Made by a program: the position numbers and the translations under genes
In this document: positions 40,401-52,087 of the stretch, one piece after another
How the letters are laid out: each line of letters opens with the position of its first letter
Numbering within the stretch: the first letter of the stretch is position 1
The notes under the pieces: generated by a model
Databases searched by the model: none
The model's input: the letters and a program-made list of their open reading frames with translations, nothing else
What the model was told of the DNA's origin: nothing
NCBI GenBank assembly: GCA_947034895.1
Contig: OX344761.1
Location: 89,851,447 to 89,915,446 of the forward strand
DNA: 64,000 nucleotides
Direction: 5' to 3'
Source of the DNA: Rhytidiadelphus loreus
Lineage: Eukaryota; Streptophyta; Bryopsida; Hypnales; Hylocomiaceae

Positions 40401-41874
40401 CGGTTGCACTCACAGCTTCTCTATGACCAAGCTACCTTCAACAAATTCTCTGTTACTCGAGCTTGTGAGCCGCGCATTCTGCTCTTCGTAATTAAAAACC
40501 AGCCTCCGTTTCCCTATGAATCAAGCACTGCTTTGGTTCCATTTCACCATTTGGGGTTGGAAGGTGGAAGATGGGCGATGGGATGGCAGACATTCGATGT
40601 ACAGCGAGTTTCGGTCGCGGATGCACGGTCAAAGATGCGTGAATTGCGCTGATGAATTGAATCAATGAGTTTGGGATGAGTGCGTGAGTGCGTGAGTAAG
40701 TAAGTACCTGTGACGACTTGGAGTTGCAAGACGTTGCTGATTTCGGGGCCATGGCGGAACGCCTGGCCGCTGACACCGGCGTTCGAGAGGGTGCCGCCAA
40801 TGGTGAGGTGGAGGTAATCCGTCCACGACTTGGGTGCCAGCCCGAACTTCAGCGACGCCGTGAGCACGTCCACCCAGACGTCGCCCCCCCTGGCCTCCAC
40901 GAACGGCACGCCCTGGGAGGCCGTGTCGCCCAGCGGCATCACGCGGATGCCCCTCATGGCCGTCATCTCGATCACCACGCCATTGTGCGCCTGGAGAGAC
41001 CACACACACAACCAACCCACAAATCTCAAAAAACAAAACACGCAAGAGTTACACGCAGATTTCAATTATATGGTGTTGTTAGCTAACATTGTGTCCAGCA
41101 TCCATGCAAGTGGGGGTGTCTCATAGCTGCAAATCTCAAAGCGCTGGAGATTGTTAACGTGAGGTCTTGAGAGACTGTCCACTTGGATGCCACAATCTCA
41201 AAAGCGCAAGAGGTGCACGCAGAGTTCAATTCTATGGTGTTTGCTTACATTGTGGCATCCAAGCGGCGGGGGTATCTCATAGCTGCAAATCTCAAAGCCC
41301 TGGAGATTGTTAACGTCTTGTCTTGAGAGACTGCCCACGTACTTGGATGCTACAATCTTAGCCTCCAAATGGTGAAGTAATTTTCTGCAACTGTGAAATC
41401 TACAGGAAAACACACCCTCACATACCCAATAGGTGACGAATCTCACTACAAGAGGGGCCACTGCGGCGGTGACGAATTGGTATGTACCTGAGCCTGGCCG
41501 CTGATGGAGTGCCCCAGGCCGCGCGCCGCGACCGTGAGACCGGAATCCGCCCGTGCCACCGCGGCCACCACCGTGGCGACATCTTCCACGGCCGTCGGGT
41601 ACACCACCGCCGCGGGCGCGAGGGCGCGACGCAGCTTGCCCCAATCTTTCGCTACGGCGCTCGTATTCTCAAACGACAACTGCCCTTTCAACGCGAACGA
41701 CTCCAGGTACACACGATCCGCGGCCGACGCTTCCACACACTTCCCCATCTGCGTCAGGAACGCCACCATCACGCATCCCGTAAGCACCCAAACGCTCGTC
41801 GTCTCGGACTTACATGGCCGCCGTCGCGAACTCGTCACCCGCGCTCTGCAAAGTCTATGTCTAAATTCCGCCAT
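37423..41874 (-). CDS. CKX: Cytokinin oxidase/dehydrogenase, 5 exons
   Basis: Breaks down cytokinins by oxidising the N6 side chain, using a covalently bound FAD. Exons in transcription order: 41874-41488, 40990-40708, 40347-39956, 38663-38398, 37786-37423. All borders are GT..AG and phases match, giving 1692 nt and 563 residues (family usually 500-575). Seen: a basic N-terminus followed by a hydrophobic stretch at about 28-45, consistent with a signal peptide or anchor and a secreted or endomembrane enzyme; GLGHSISGQAQ (119-129), where H122 should be the FAD-linked His of the GHS motif; WTDYLHLTIGGTLSNAG (185-201), where D187 likely matches the catalytic Asp of maize CKX1; LGGLGQFGII in exon 3; PLNKSKWDKR across the exon 4/5 join; and near the C-terminus SPGQNIF. 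Translation ends at TGA 37425-37423. The start is the first ATG in an open frame of suitable length. The N-terminus is somewhat long, so a later start is possible but none is visible. Confidence 0.95.
39618..39809. repeat. Direct repeat and perfect hairpin in CKX intron 3
   Basis: A block of about 75 bp (CCACTTGAAAGGAATGCATG through GTGTAATGC) at 39618-39687 recurs at about 39732-39804. The second copy lies in a long hairpin at 39705-39797. Its arms start CACTAAGGTATGTGCACCCA and end with the complement TGGGTGCACATACCTTAGTG, 39 of 42 positions pair, and the loop is 9 nt. It sits inside the 1292-bp intron between exons 3 and 4. Confidence 0.8.
41026..41350. repeat. Tandem duplication of about 156 bp in CKX intron 1
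   Basis: Two adjacent copies of a unit that includes CAAGAG.T.CACGCAGA, TCATAGCTGCAAATCTCAAA and GGAGATTGTTAACGT. The block AGCTGCAAATCTCAAAGC starts at 41125 and again at 41281. The copies differ at about one position in ten. The 497-bp intron is therefore largely made of this duplication. No ORF is involved. Confidence 0.8.
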
Positions 41875-41968
41875 GACGACGCCGCTGCTAGCTGCTCACT
41901 TTAATTAGAAAGATCGACGGCCACGCGTCCACTAGATTGATTGTAGCAATCCCAGTTGAGGGCGCTGT

Positions 41969-41978
41969 CTATTTTTAG
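41969..41978 (-). promoter_or_regulatory. CTAAAAATAG motif upstream of CKX
   Basis: About 95 bp upstream of the CKX ATG the minus strand reads CTAAAAATAG, which fits both a weak TATA-like element and the CTA(A/T)4TAG site bound by MEF2-like MADS proteins. With no expression data it is a candidate only. No other obvious core-promoter element was seen in the first 200 bp. Confidence 0.2.
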
Positions 41979-44020
41979 TAAAGAGTTGTTGTCCTGGGCT
42001 CATGGAGAATGCTGATGCAATCGCCTGAGTGTGGGGTCAACCAAATTTTCAGCTTCATGGCAGGCGATGACGGCTGCCGGTCCAACAAACTCGACATGAC
42101 TGAGGAGGAAACGCCAATTTATGCCACCTCGCTTTGGATGATTCGATTCCGCTCTTTTCTTCTAGCTCCCTCCCAAATATCCCCTGCTTCTCTCTCGGGA
42201 ACATTCACTGCACATCTGCAACTGGCTGGCTGCACTCACAATGCAGATTGAAATGAAATCTGTCCAGATTCCTGGGGCGGAGCGAGTCACCCTGTTGACC
42301 GGGAAACTGAAAAAACTAGAGCTAGAGACTAGCTGTAAATGCTCACCCGAAAAAAGCTTGGGAAAAAAATCCAAGCTTGCAGGCCTCTGTTGGGGGTACT
42401 TGAGAGTGGGTACTGGAATCAAAAAGGCTGTGGGAGGATGATTGTATGGAACTCACTGCTTGTGTCCCGACTTGGGTGTGCACGATGAGCTGAACTAGGG
42501 AAAAATGAGGATTCTTTCGAAAATTCTTGCAACCACAAAAACTGTGGTGTTCTTCAGGGAAAGGAGGTGGCTGCATGCAAGGGGGGTACGTTACCAATCA
42601 TCACGAGTTTAATTAAACCCAGGTTGCCAGAAGTCAACCTGAGTTCCCAAATCTGAATTTTCACAGAGGAGGCAAATTGCAATCCCTTGAAATTTCTGCA
42701 AACCCGGGTTGAAAATCCATCTTCAAGCTGCGTGTACTACACGTAGCAGCAGTGGTGATGATGACAAAGGACCTTGACTGCAAAATACATTGCAGTTGTA
42801 ACCACCTCTCAGTTGCTTAGGCGTCATAACTCTTCTCTCTCCTTGTGTGTTTTTCACTCAATCTCTCCTCCTTTCAACTTCACAAGGGAGTTTCTTACAA
42901 GGTAGAATAATCGAACAACCAAATCTTTCAGAAAGGGGATTATTTAACACAAGAATCGATCTCCTTTCAAATCTCCTTGCAACGAACCTACGCCTCTCTA
43001 ACTTCGTCTTCTCCGTCACTCTCACTTGCTTGAGTAACCTCCGATAATAAAAAAAAAGATATATATTTTTTTGATCTCTACCAACTTAGAATTCCACCCA
43101 AAAATTAAAGCTGTGGATTCAGTTCCTTTCGTGAGATTGCACGGTGATTTTTCTACTCACGCGCGCACTCCACCACTCTTTTCTTACCCCTCACGTAACT
43201 GAAATGGGGGAGGATCCCCAGATATGTGCAAAATTCCTGCTCTGGGCCTTGATCATTAACCCACGCACAGAGCAAATCACGAATGGTACTCCCACCAAAT
43301 GATTCCACTCAAAATGTGTCCAATTTCACAGGCTCTTCGGGGAGCCCCAGCTCTTCCTCCTTCTCTCTCTCTCCTCTCTCTCGCAATATCGAATACAATG
43401 AATAAAAATCTCACTTGATCATGGAGCTTTGATTTCCCTGCTGCTGATCCAGCACCCTCGACAATGAGCCGCCCCTGGTTCTCATATTACTGCGGCTGGC
43501 TGGCTGGCATGGCAAACTACCCCTACCACCCACGGTTCCTTCTAACACAAGCTCTCACTGCAAATACGAGAAAATGGCTACTACACCCACTAACCCACTC
43601 ACTAATCCAACAGCGTCTCTTCGTGGATTTACCACACTACGTCGCCAGCATTGCGCTGATTTTAACGTATGTGTGGACAACAAGCTCTCCTCAATACAGA
43701 CACGGGAGAACTGAAAGTCAGTCCGGCTGGGACGGAAAAAAGGGAGGGCCTTGCTGCAAGCAAGGATACCAATAATTTGCAAGGAAGCTAGGTAAGGAAG
43801 GAATGTGGGAGATTGGGGGAGGGAAGGGGACTTGTTGCAAACTTGCAACTATGGATGATGAGCCCGTGGTGGTGTTGTACTTATGGCAGGGGAGGGAGGG
43901 ATTATTAATTTCCGTTGGCGGCCCTCCCAAGGCGGGCTGCACTGGACTGGACTGCCTACAGTCACTGCAGCAGGGGACCTGGGGCCTGGGGACCTGCCTG
44001 AAGGCTCATTTAATACCTGA
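41979..44020. other. Upstream region of CKX, no gene seen
   Basis: Balanced composition, many short ORFs on both strands, none recognisable and none forming a credible exon chain. A short CT-rich run is at 43362-43383. This region is the presumed promoter and distal upstream region of CKX. Confidence 0.4.
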
Positions 44021-44021
44021 A

Positions 44022-44022
<1 letters not shown>

Positions 44023-44069
<47 letters not shown>

Positions 44070-44093
44070 GGGAGAGGAGAGGGAGGGAGTTGG

Positions 44094-44156
<63 letters not shown>
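44023..44156. repeat. Compound microsatellite (AG)n followed by (ATT)n
   Basis: About 30 AG units (with some GGAG variants) to about 44085, followed by about 20 ATT units from 44095 to 44155. The open frame reading through it (REREREREG then a tyrosine run) is an artefact of the repeat. Confidence 0.95.
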
Positions 44157-44514
44157 AATTGTATTATTGTTTCTTTATTTCTTTATTACCTTATTACTTT
44201 ATTAGTGCATTTAACGTGCTCTAACAGTCTCCAACATTTAACTATAATAACCGAGCTGCTCTTACACCCCCACAGCAGTGTCTGTCTGCCTGGCTGACGG
44301 ACTCCAATGGGGGTCCATATCAGATTTATGGGCATAACTTAATCAGTCACTGAGATATTTCCTCTTTTTTTTTCTTCTTTTTCTTCTTTTTTTCTTTGAT
44401 TTAATTGCAATGCTAACAGTATACTTTTGTTTTTGACACACAAACAGAAGATTTCAAAAAGAAGAAGAAGATGATTTCAAAAAACAAACGAACAGAAGAT
44501 TTAATTTGGATTTG

Positions 44515-44790
44515 ATGGACGCCCCAGATCGTGGGCTCGACTTCCTGGGCCGGGCATTGCCTCTGTGAGATTTAATTTTATGCCAAGATTGGAGTTTACC
44601 GGTATACGAAGATTTGCCTCGTTTGCAGAAGCAAATTGAATCAGATCGTGTTTTAGCTTGTTCTGGGCTGCCGGTATTGAATGTACTTACTCGAGAATCT
44701 GTATTGCTATTGTTGACTGGGATTCAGGAGTCATTGAAAGCAGAGGCTCCAAATGTGATTTCCACTACCGGGATTAGCTCAAATTACTAA
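44515..44790 (+). pseudogene. Coding-like fragment of unknown family with one in-frame TGA
   Basis: From ATG at 44515 a single frame runs to TAA at 44788-44790 (92 codons), broken only by TGA at 44566-44568. The part after the TGA reads DWSLPVYEDLPRLQKQIESD and continues with VLACSGLPVLNVLTRESVLL, then GIQESLKAEAPN. The mix of residues and near absence of Cys/Trp runs look like real protein and unlike the flanking A/T-rich noise. I do not recognise the family. It may be a last exon, or a pseudogene left by duplication or retrocopying. A donor-like GTGAGA overlaps the TGA, so the TGA could also lie in an intron, but 30-60 bp is too short for a normal one. Confidence 0.4.
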
Positions 44791-47700
44791 GAGCACTGCC
44801 AAATGTAACTTGCTTGGAATTAGCACTGCAGCATTCACATTTTCTGTAACTATGAATGTTTTATAGGTCGAAGTTTTGCAAAATTTAGCAACATTTGTGA
44901 ACAGTGGTTAAAAGTCGTCACGTAGAATTGGATTTTCACCTGTTTTTTTTAAAGACTTAAAATTGTGAATTAGAAAAAAACAGAGGTATTGCAAAACAGA
45001 GGTAAACTTAATACCCAGGAGATGGAACTCTGAGTCAGTCAGGACTCTGGACCTGACTGGTTGGTTGGGTAACAGACTTAACTTAATGGAGAACATTTGA
45101 AGAAGCTTTCACAACAATACCATCATTTAGCAACCAAGTAAGTTGGATTCCATGACAAGATTTTCTGCTGGTGTTTCGAGTGTTTCACTTCAAAGCCTAG
45201 CCTCATTCGAGTGTGCCTTGAAGACATGTGTGAAGGAAATGGGAAGGATTAAATACTTGCATTTGTGAAGATCATCACTGTCATCAGCACTTCCATAACT
45301 AACAAATATTTATGAGTGCAGGAAACCTGAGTTGCAATGGAGTATGTTCACTCACACATGTAGAAGGCCTGACCAATTGGAGCAACATGCCACATGTGTT
45401 CAACATCTTGCTATATATCTAATAACTCCCTAAACTACATTATAGAAGGTACTAGCAATTTCCTTCTTATATATTTAACCCCTAAGTGCCCAATTCTTTC
45501 CAAGTGTATTTTTCTTATGAAAAAAGACCATGAGCTTACAATTATACTCAATGAAACTATTTATTGATTTATTCTCAAAATCTAACTAAATAAATGTTTG
45601 AAGAGATTACTTATTAGAGTGCACACCAATTTTGAGTGTGAAATTGCATAGGTCCTATAAGATTATAACAAGAGAAATGTGTGAATCTTATTTTTAGTAT
45701 GTTGCCCTTGCTTACAATGTTTGAGAAATTTGCATATAAGAGTTTTTTGGGATTGGAGGTGACATGAACAACTAGAAATTGTGTTAGCACACTAAAATGC
45801 ACTTCCAAAAAAACTTAAGTTCAAATGAACAGCTATCAAACTCATTACTCAATCCACCTTGCAATTGTTGAAATGCAATTTTTTTTATAAGTAGAAATCG
45901 CAAATAAAGAATTTCAAAAATGATTGGGCTTCTCTTTGCAACCCCTTGCCCGAACTTTTGAATAGCTCTATGGGAGCATGGGAGCTTATTGTCCTTAAGG
46001 GGTAAAGATCATCTCCAATAGGAGGCCCACTATAGTCAAAACTAGCAAATCAAGCTTAACTTAGCAGATAACTACCTAACTACCTAACTAACCATATATG
46101 GTTGATCCAAAATTCCAAGCTCATTTTGGTGTGGGTATTTAAAATCCTTTGACCATTTCAAAGCTAAATCACAATCATGAGAAGAAAAACATGCAAATCT
46201 TATGATGTAAGAAGTTTTATTAAACTACAAATTACATGCAAATATTTGATTTGGATGCTCCTACACCTCAAAAAAGAGCCCCTTGACTTGAAGCATAGTA
46301 CAAAATGGTGGCTCCAATACATACATGCCTCTTCAATGGCTACTAATCATCAATGCAATCTTCCTCCCATTTGTGACAATTGAAATAGTCTACTTCTACC
46401 AAAGTCACTACATTCAAAGCAGACACTAGAAAATTAGAACAATGACAAACACTAGTGGAGCAAAAGTTGCAACATCTAGTGAGAAGTGTAGAAAATGGAT
46501 GAAGCAATTCTCCCATGTTGCTTGTGAGATGTGACGTTGGGGAGTAGGAGACTTGGTTTTGCTAGGAGAGATGTACAAACTCTCATAGTTTGGTTGCAAA
46601 CCCACACCTTCTGTGCTACATGGACTTAGCCCAAAGAGCCTACATTTAACACATTTAGGCATCACTATTATTGTTAAGCAAAAAGGGTGCTAGGGTGAAG
46701 AGAGAAGCCTATCGACAAGGAAGTGCTCGAAGTCATTGGTATAGTGAATGCAATTTAAATTTTAGAAATTATGGAGACACTATGGATTTATTCTTTGAGC
46801 AATTTGAGTCACTATGGAATTTCTCTTGGAACTATTTTTTTCACAATGCAATTCTTCTTTGAAGAATTTGATCAACTATACAAATTGAATTGAGGAGTAC
46901 TTGATCACTTCACCTACTCTCCTATCATTTTCTAATGTATCAAAGAACTATGAAAGTAGAGAAGTTTTGCCTAGCCAAAAAACTAATTCAATTTATAGTT
47001 CATAGCTTACCCCAAGGCTTCACAACGGAGCTCCTAGTTGCAAACAACCCATGCTAGCCTAACAAACACATTGTCTCTACTACAAATTTCCATTCACATC
47101 CACATCCACATCCACAAACACAACTAATTTTGCCTTAGGTAGGCAACCTTTCTAGACGAACCTTTTGATCCTACTATGTTTCAAACTCTTTCTAATCACA
47201 ATCAAGAATTCTTGGATAGTTAAGAGTTTTGAAACTATAGATAAGGAGTCAAGTTGTGAGAAACTTTCAAAAGACAACTTTGTTGAAGAGAATTGTAGAA
47301 GAGAAGATACTCTTAGTCTAGGAAAATTATGGTGACCTTTGAAATTACTTTACACCGTAGAAAGACACATCAATTTCAAAAACTATAAGCATGCTAAAAA
47401 GCAAGAATTTGAGGTACAAGCTAGGCATGGCATTGGAGGTACACAAACAAAGTCCATGTTGGTGCAACAATTGAAGGAGATAGCCCCTTGCACGGCCTCA
47501 AAGTGTGGCACAATTACAAAAGTGAGAGCAAAGTGCCCCACAATTGTGATAAAGAAACCTAGTTCCAAAGGGGACTAGCCTATGAACTTGACAAGGTGGG
47601 TGCGTAGTGACTAGTCTAAAGAGCATTAGGTTAAGGGACAGGGGCGAGCTTTGTTGAGTAGACTAGAAGCCTCTTTGGAGCGTTCATGCAAAATTAGGGG

Positions 47701-48049
47701 AGCCTCATGATGGAGCAATGGGAAATCATGTAGCTAGGGTCTATCTCCAAGTTGTTGGGCTCATGGGAGGGTTATACACAATTGGGATTGAAAAATTTAA
47801 GCATGGAGATGGATGAATCAATGTACAAGAGGAAGGGCATAGTTTCATATCAGTTGTAGAAAAAATGTAGAACACATTCCCAATTTGGAAGGCCCCTTTA
47901 TTTAGTTGTACTAGAAGAATGAAAAATAATATGCCAAAAAATTTAGAGTCACTAAATATTGTACATTGTCATGTAGAAGATGAAATAGATTATGAGGCGC
48001 GCAGTAGAGAGGGTTTGGACAAAGCTCCCCATTTTATTGATAATGATGA
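44791..48049. other. Gene-free, repeat-poor looking stretch
   Basis: No reading frame here is convincing. Several ORFs of 60-80 codons exist on both strands (for example at 46177-46383 and 47339-47578 plus), but none carries a motif I know. Part of 47.3-48.0 kb could be decayed sequence of the piggyBac-type element that follows. Confidence 0.35.
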
Positions 48050-48202
48050 CACTACAAGACAATGGGAGTATAAATGACTTGTCCACAATGACTGCACCAA
48101 CAACAATGACTTCAAAGTGACTACAAAATGACTTATTTGCGGTCATTGTTGTCAGTGCAGTCATTGTAGACAAGTCATTTATACCCCCATTTTCTTGTAG
48201 TG
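48050..48202. mobile_element. CACTA-type MITE, near-palindromic, 153 bp
   Basis: Starts CACTACAAGACAATGGGAGT and ends, on the other strand, CACTACAAGAAAATGGGGGT. CACTACAAGAAAA is the standard plant CACTA (En/Spm) terminus. A 3-bp target duplication, TGA, is perfect on both sides (48047-48049, 48203-48205), as expected for this superfamily. Almost the whole element is one long inverted repeat (arms of about 62 bp, short central spacer), so it can fold into one hairpin. No ORF is present. Confidence 0.9.
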
Positions 48203-48369
48203 TGAGTACTTCCATGGTAACTCTCCCATCTCTAGCCCCAAGCTTTGATGGTACACAAGGATTCCTTCTAGACTTCTTATGTTGGATAGTGGAAGTGATC
48301 AAAGATTTCGAACTAGATTATAAAAAATAAGGAGGGAGATGATGATGGTGGCTTGGTTCATGATGAAAA

Positions 48370-49838
48370 TAGAGATGTAAATGGCATAAAGCATTTGTAT
48401 AGGGATACCACTTGGAGCAAAAATTCTATCAAGTATGACCCAAAGCCGGTAGAATTTAGTAGTCCATATGGGCCTAATTTGATTTGGAACATATTCTCTA
48501 CAATGATGACTTTATTCAAGATATTTTGACCCCCCTTGGTATTGCATGCCGTTGTATTCGAAATAAACCGGTATTGCTAGGTTGCTTGCAATTGGCTTGT
48601 ATGTACTTTATTTTTGCAATGAAATTTTGTTTCATTTGTGTCAAAAAAAACAAAAAAAAACCCGGTATACTATCCAAATGGATACAAATGGGAAAACCAT
48701 GGGTGCATGGCCCAAACAAGGAGGATTGGACCATCTCTAGGTTGAAAGCCTTCTTTGCCATTCTATTGTACATGAAAATGAAAGAACAACCTCATCAATT
48801 TAAGAGTTATTAGCACAAGGAAGGCTCTATATTTCGAGAATTTTGACTTGGACACGATTTTAATTATTGACTAATTGTTTACACCTTACAAATCTAGCTT
48901 TATATGGTATGAGAAGAACTTGCCCAAATATGATAAGATGAGACAATTATAGTGACTACTAAATTCAATTAGAAATGCTTGCAAGATGGGCTTAGAAAGT
49001 AGGGAGGTTTGCAATGATTGATGATAAGGGTAAAAGGGTTTGTATTGTCCGTCACATCAATATATGCCTAGGAAACATCAAAAATGGAGAGTGAAAGTGT
49101 GATGTTTGCCAAATTCATTTTCCAAATTTGTATCAAACCTATAAAGTCTATTGTGGGAAATCTTGAAGTTCTAGAAGGAAAAGAGTCAATTGCACTAAGG
49201 GAGTCTAATTTAGCACATGATGTAGTGTTGCATTTATTGGATGAGTATAATGGGAAAGAGCATGTAGTTACTATGGACAATTATTTTACTTCTATTTGGC
49301 TCATGAAGGTGTTTTTGTGTAGAGGTATTTATGTCATAGGACTTTGCGTTGTAACTAGATCATGAAGACCGAAGATGTTGAAGAATACTAATGCATTCAA
49401 TAGAAGTGTCCAAGGCACATAATTGGAGTAAAAAATGCGTAAATTGTAGAAATTGAGTATCATTGTTTAAAAGGACAAGTGACTAATACTTATCCTTTGA
49501 ACACATATAAATCCTATTTGACACCTTGTAGAATTTTTGGTTATTAGTGTGCCACAATGGAATGGATTATTTCCATATAGTGTACAAACATCTCCTATCC
49601 ATTGCAAGTATACAAATACATGTGAATGGTTGACATGGTAGACCAATTGAGAGCCTTATATTGTTGCTAAAATTGATCCTACAAATGGTGGCACTGATTT
49701 TTCTCTATTCCTCTTAGACATGACATTTGTCAATATGTTTATTATTTATGTGGATGAAAGTAAAAATGGTGAAACTCCAAAGAGATCAATGACTCATTTG
49801 CAATTCTACACGGAATTGTATAGACATCTTCTACCATT
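48370..49838 (+). pseudogene. Broken piggyBac-superfamily transposase (DDE_Tnp_1_7)
   Basis: Several frames must be joined, so the gene is dead. Seen in order on the plus strand: KYDPKPVEFSSPYGPN near 48430; a block ending NKEDWTISRLKAFFAILLYM (48700-48780); QYMPRKHQKWRVKV near 49060, the family's '.QY.P.KP.KWG.K' block; VVTMDNYFTSIWLMKVFLCR then GIYVIG (49260-49345), matching the second catalytic Asp block (D.(F/Y)(Y/F)TS..L...L...G....GT); MVDQLRALY near 49640, matching the third Asp block (GVD..DQ); and a final LLDMTFVNMFIIYVDE near 49710-49755. Stops and frameshifts separate these parts. The D-d MITE is inserted in its 3' end. Confidence 0.85.
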
Positions 49839-49839
49839 A

Positions 49840-49995
49840 GATGAAGTCTAGCTAGTCTATAGGGCTGTGAGTTCCTTTGATTTTCTAGATTGTAGGAACT
49901 TAGCCATAGTAGCAAGCTGACGTGGTCGAGTGATGGCTATGTTAGATAATAATTAAAAATTACTTTATTATTTATTTGAATTTTAAAAATATTAA

Positions 49996-50092
<97 letters not shown>

Positions 50093-50183
50093 TTTTAATG
50101 ATTTTAAATTTTAACCAGTGGTGGCTAGTTCCCACTATAGAAAACCAGCTTGAAACAACCTTCCAATGTAGCTCAAAATCTTC
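49840..50183. mobile_element. MITE D-d with (TA)n core
   Basis: Left end GATGAAGTCTAGCTAG through GGGCTGTGAGTTCC has exactly the same spacing (27 nt from the TA to GTGAGTTCC) as copy D-a. A decayed hairpin (GCTGACGTGGTCGAGTGATGG) follows. The middle is (A)n(TA)n(T)n, and the right end reads 'accagtggtggctagttccc', 'gaaacaaccttcc', 'ctcaaaatcttc', then TA. It has the D-a orientation. The long (TA) tract at 50016-50074 probably grew within the A/T-rich core of the element. Confidence 0.6.
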
Positions 50184-50185
50184 TA

Positions 50186-51710
50186 ATGAAAGAGTTACAC
50201 TAGAGAGGTAGAGGAATGCACTTGAACAATGGATGGGCAATGGCTATTGCTTTCCCTTGGTATCAAAAACAAAAGGTTTGTAAAAAAAGTGTAACCTAGC
50301 CCAACACATTTTGCCAAAATTGCACGAAGAAATACATGTGTTGGAAAAAATGATGTTTTGAAAAATATAATGATGATCTTGGCAGTGACTAGATAAATGT
50401 AAGCAATCTTTGGCTAATGTCAATTTATAAATTTATAGAATAGTAAAATTAGGTTGCCTTACCAAGAAAAGTTACCTCATGACTCACCACTTATCCACGT
50501 GGAGGTGCATACAACTCTATAAATTGGACCTTGAAACAAGTGCACCAACCTATATGACACACATGGTTTGAGGTTGATGAAAATTGTTGCATCCTTATGC
50601 AATAACAATAAATATTTATATAGAGTAAAAATATTGAAAAAGTAGTAAGCAACAACCTAATTTCACTCAATTCAGAGAAGAAATGATAGTTTTTGAGGCT
50701 TTTTGCCTAAACCTAATTCAATAACTTTAGTGAGGGGTTAATCTACTAGTATGCTTATTATTGGTAGGATTAGAGCATCCTTAGTCTAGCCTTTACTCAT
50801 GATCATCAACGGTATGTTGTTGGTCAATAGAAACACGACGTCTATGCAGTCGGTATTGCACTCAACACCTTTGTGGGCTCTGCAAAAAGAATCCCTTGCA
50901 CATCAAATTCATGCTCTTTGTTGTACCCTTGACCATTCCAGTCACTTCAACAATCAATAAGATCATGGTAACAACTAAGTAACCAACAAATCATGAACAT
51001 GCATTTCAACTCAACTTCTACAACTCTTGCAACTCTTAAAAGCAACCATCTTGCCTAGTTGACCAAAGTAGAGTTTTGCGATGGCATTTGCGGGTTGAGG
51101 CGCAACAAACTGCAACCTTCCCGTTAATCCCTAACGCAAGTGGGAATCCCAATGTGATTTACTATTTCTATATTCCTTCATTGCAAGGCTGAATACAATA
51201 AAATCTTTCACAATTCTAAGCTTACTCAAAACTACACAAATTTCATAACATGTTCTCCAATCATTCTTGTAAGGCTACAAAAAATAAATTAGCCCCATGC
51301 GACACGATATGCTACAATAAACGCCAATTGTATTTTTAGACCCTCTCTCTACACTCATCATATGAAAGGGGCAACCTCCTTTTAGGGGGTAGCTTCGAGG
51401 CCTCCGGAACTGACTCGGAACATAGCAATGCAATGCCAAACAACATGGTCCGGACCGGACTGAGGATGCTCTTCGCAGTACCTTTCCTCGACAATGGCTG
51501 TGACTCCTGACAGCCCAAAACGCAGCTGTATTCTGTGTGGATGACTGGGATTGTGACACTGAGACTGAGATACTGTATGGTGCACAAAGTATAGAAAATA
51601 ATAATAAGAGTATCAGTGCACGGTGCACTAATCCTGTGACTGAGTGACAACAATCCTGCACACAGTCCACTTTGGCTGTCCAAGAGGACTGCTGAACACG
51701 AGCCTTGGCA
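50186..51710. other. Gene-free stretch
   Basis: A/T-rich until about 51300, then more balanced. Two overlapping minus-strand ORFs (51275-51812) run about 150 codons in different frames of the same DNA. Neither contains a known motif, and both run into the tandem repeat. I do not call them genes. Confidence 0.4.
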
Positions 51711-51711
51711 C

Positions 51712-52087
51712 AAAATAATAATTCGTATCGTGGCAAAGTTTAAGTACAAATCAGACCTTTCCTTGTCTACAAACAAGCACGTCAAAACTCCGCACAAAAT
51801 AACTTGTATCAACGGCCAAGTAAAAATCAGACCATTCCTTGTCTACAAACACATCAAAACTCTGCACAAAATGATTTGTATCATGACTAAGTACAAATCA
51901 GACCATTCCTCATGTACAAACACATCGAAACTCCGCACAGAAATAATTTGTATCAACAGCTAAGTACTAATCAGACCTTTCCTTGTCTACAAACAAGCAC
52001 GTCAAAACTCCGCACAAAATAATTTGTATTATGGCTGAGTACAAATCAGACCTTTTCCTTGTCTACAAACACGTCAAAACGCCCCAC
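51712..52087. repeat. Five tandem copies of a 72-80 bp unit
   Basis: Each unit reads roughly AATAATTTGTATCA(T/A)... AAGTACAAATCAGACCTTTC CTTGTCTACAAACA(AGCA)CGTCAAAACTCCGCAC. Copies begin near 51714, 51797, 51868, 51940 and 52015. Units 1, 4 and partly others keep an extra AGCA that units 2 and 3 lack. The plus-strand ORF across it (51730-51963) is the repeat in translation. Confidence 0.85.

Noticed and set aside
43803..44156. 117-codon plus-strand ORF
   Set aside because: More than a third of it is the (AG)n and (ATT)n microsatellite in translation (Arg-Glu and Tyr runs). No motif precedes it.
51275..51812. Overlapping minus-strand ORFs of about 150 codons
   Set aside because: Two frames of the same DNA are both open, neither has a known motif, and both run into the tandem repeat at 51712.
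51712..52087. CRISPR-like array of direct repeats
   Set aside because: Units are contiguous with no unique spacers, and the host is a eukaryote. It is a plain tandem repeat.
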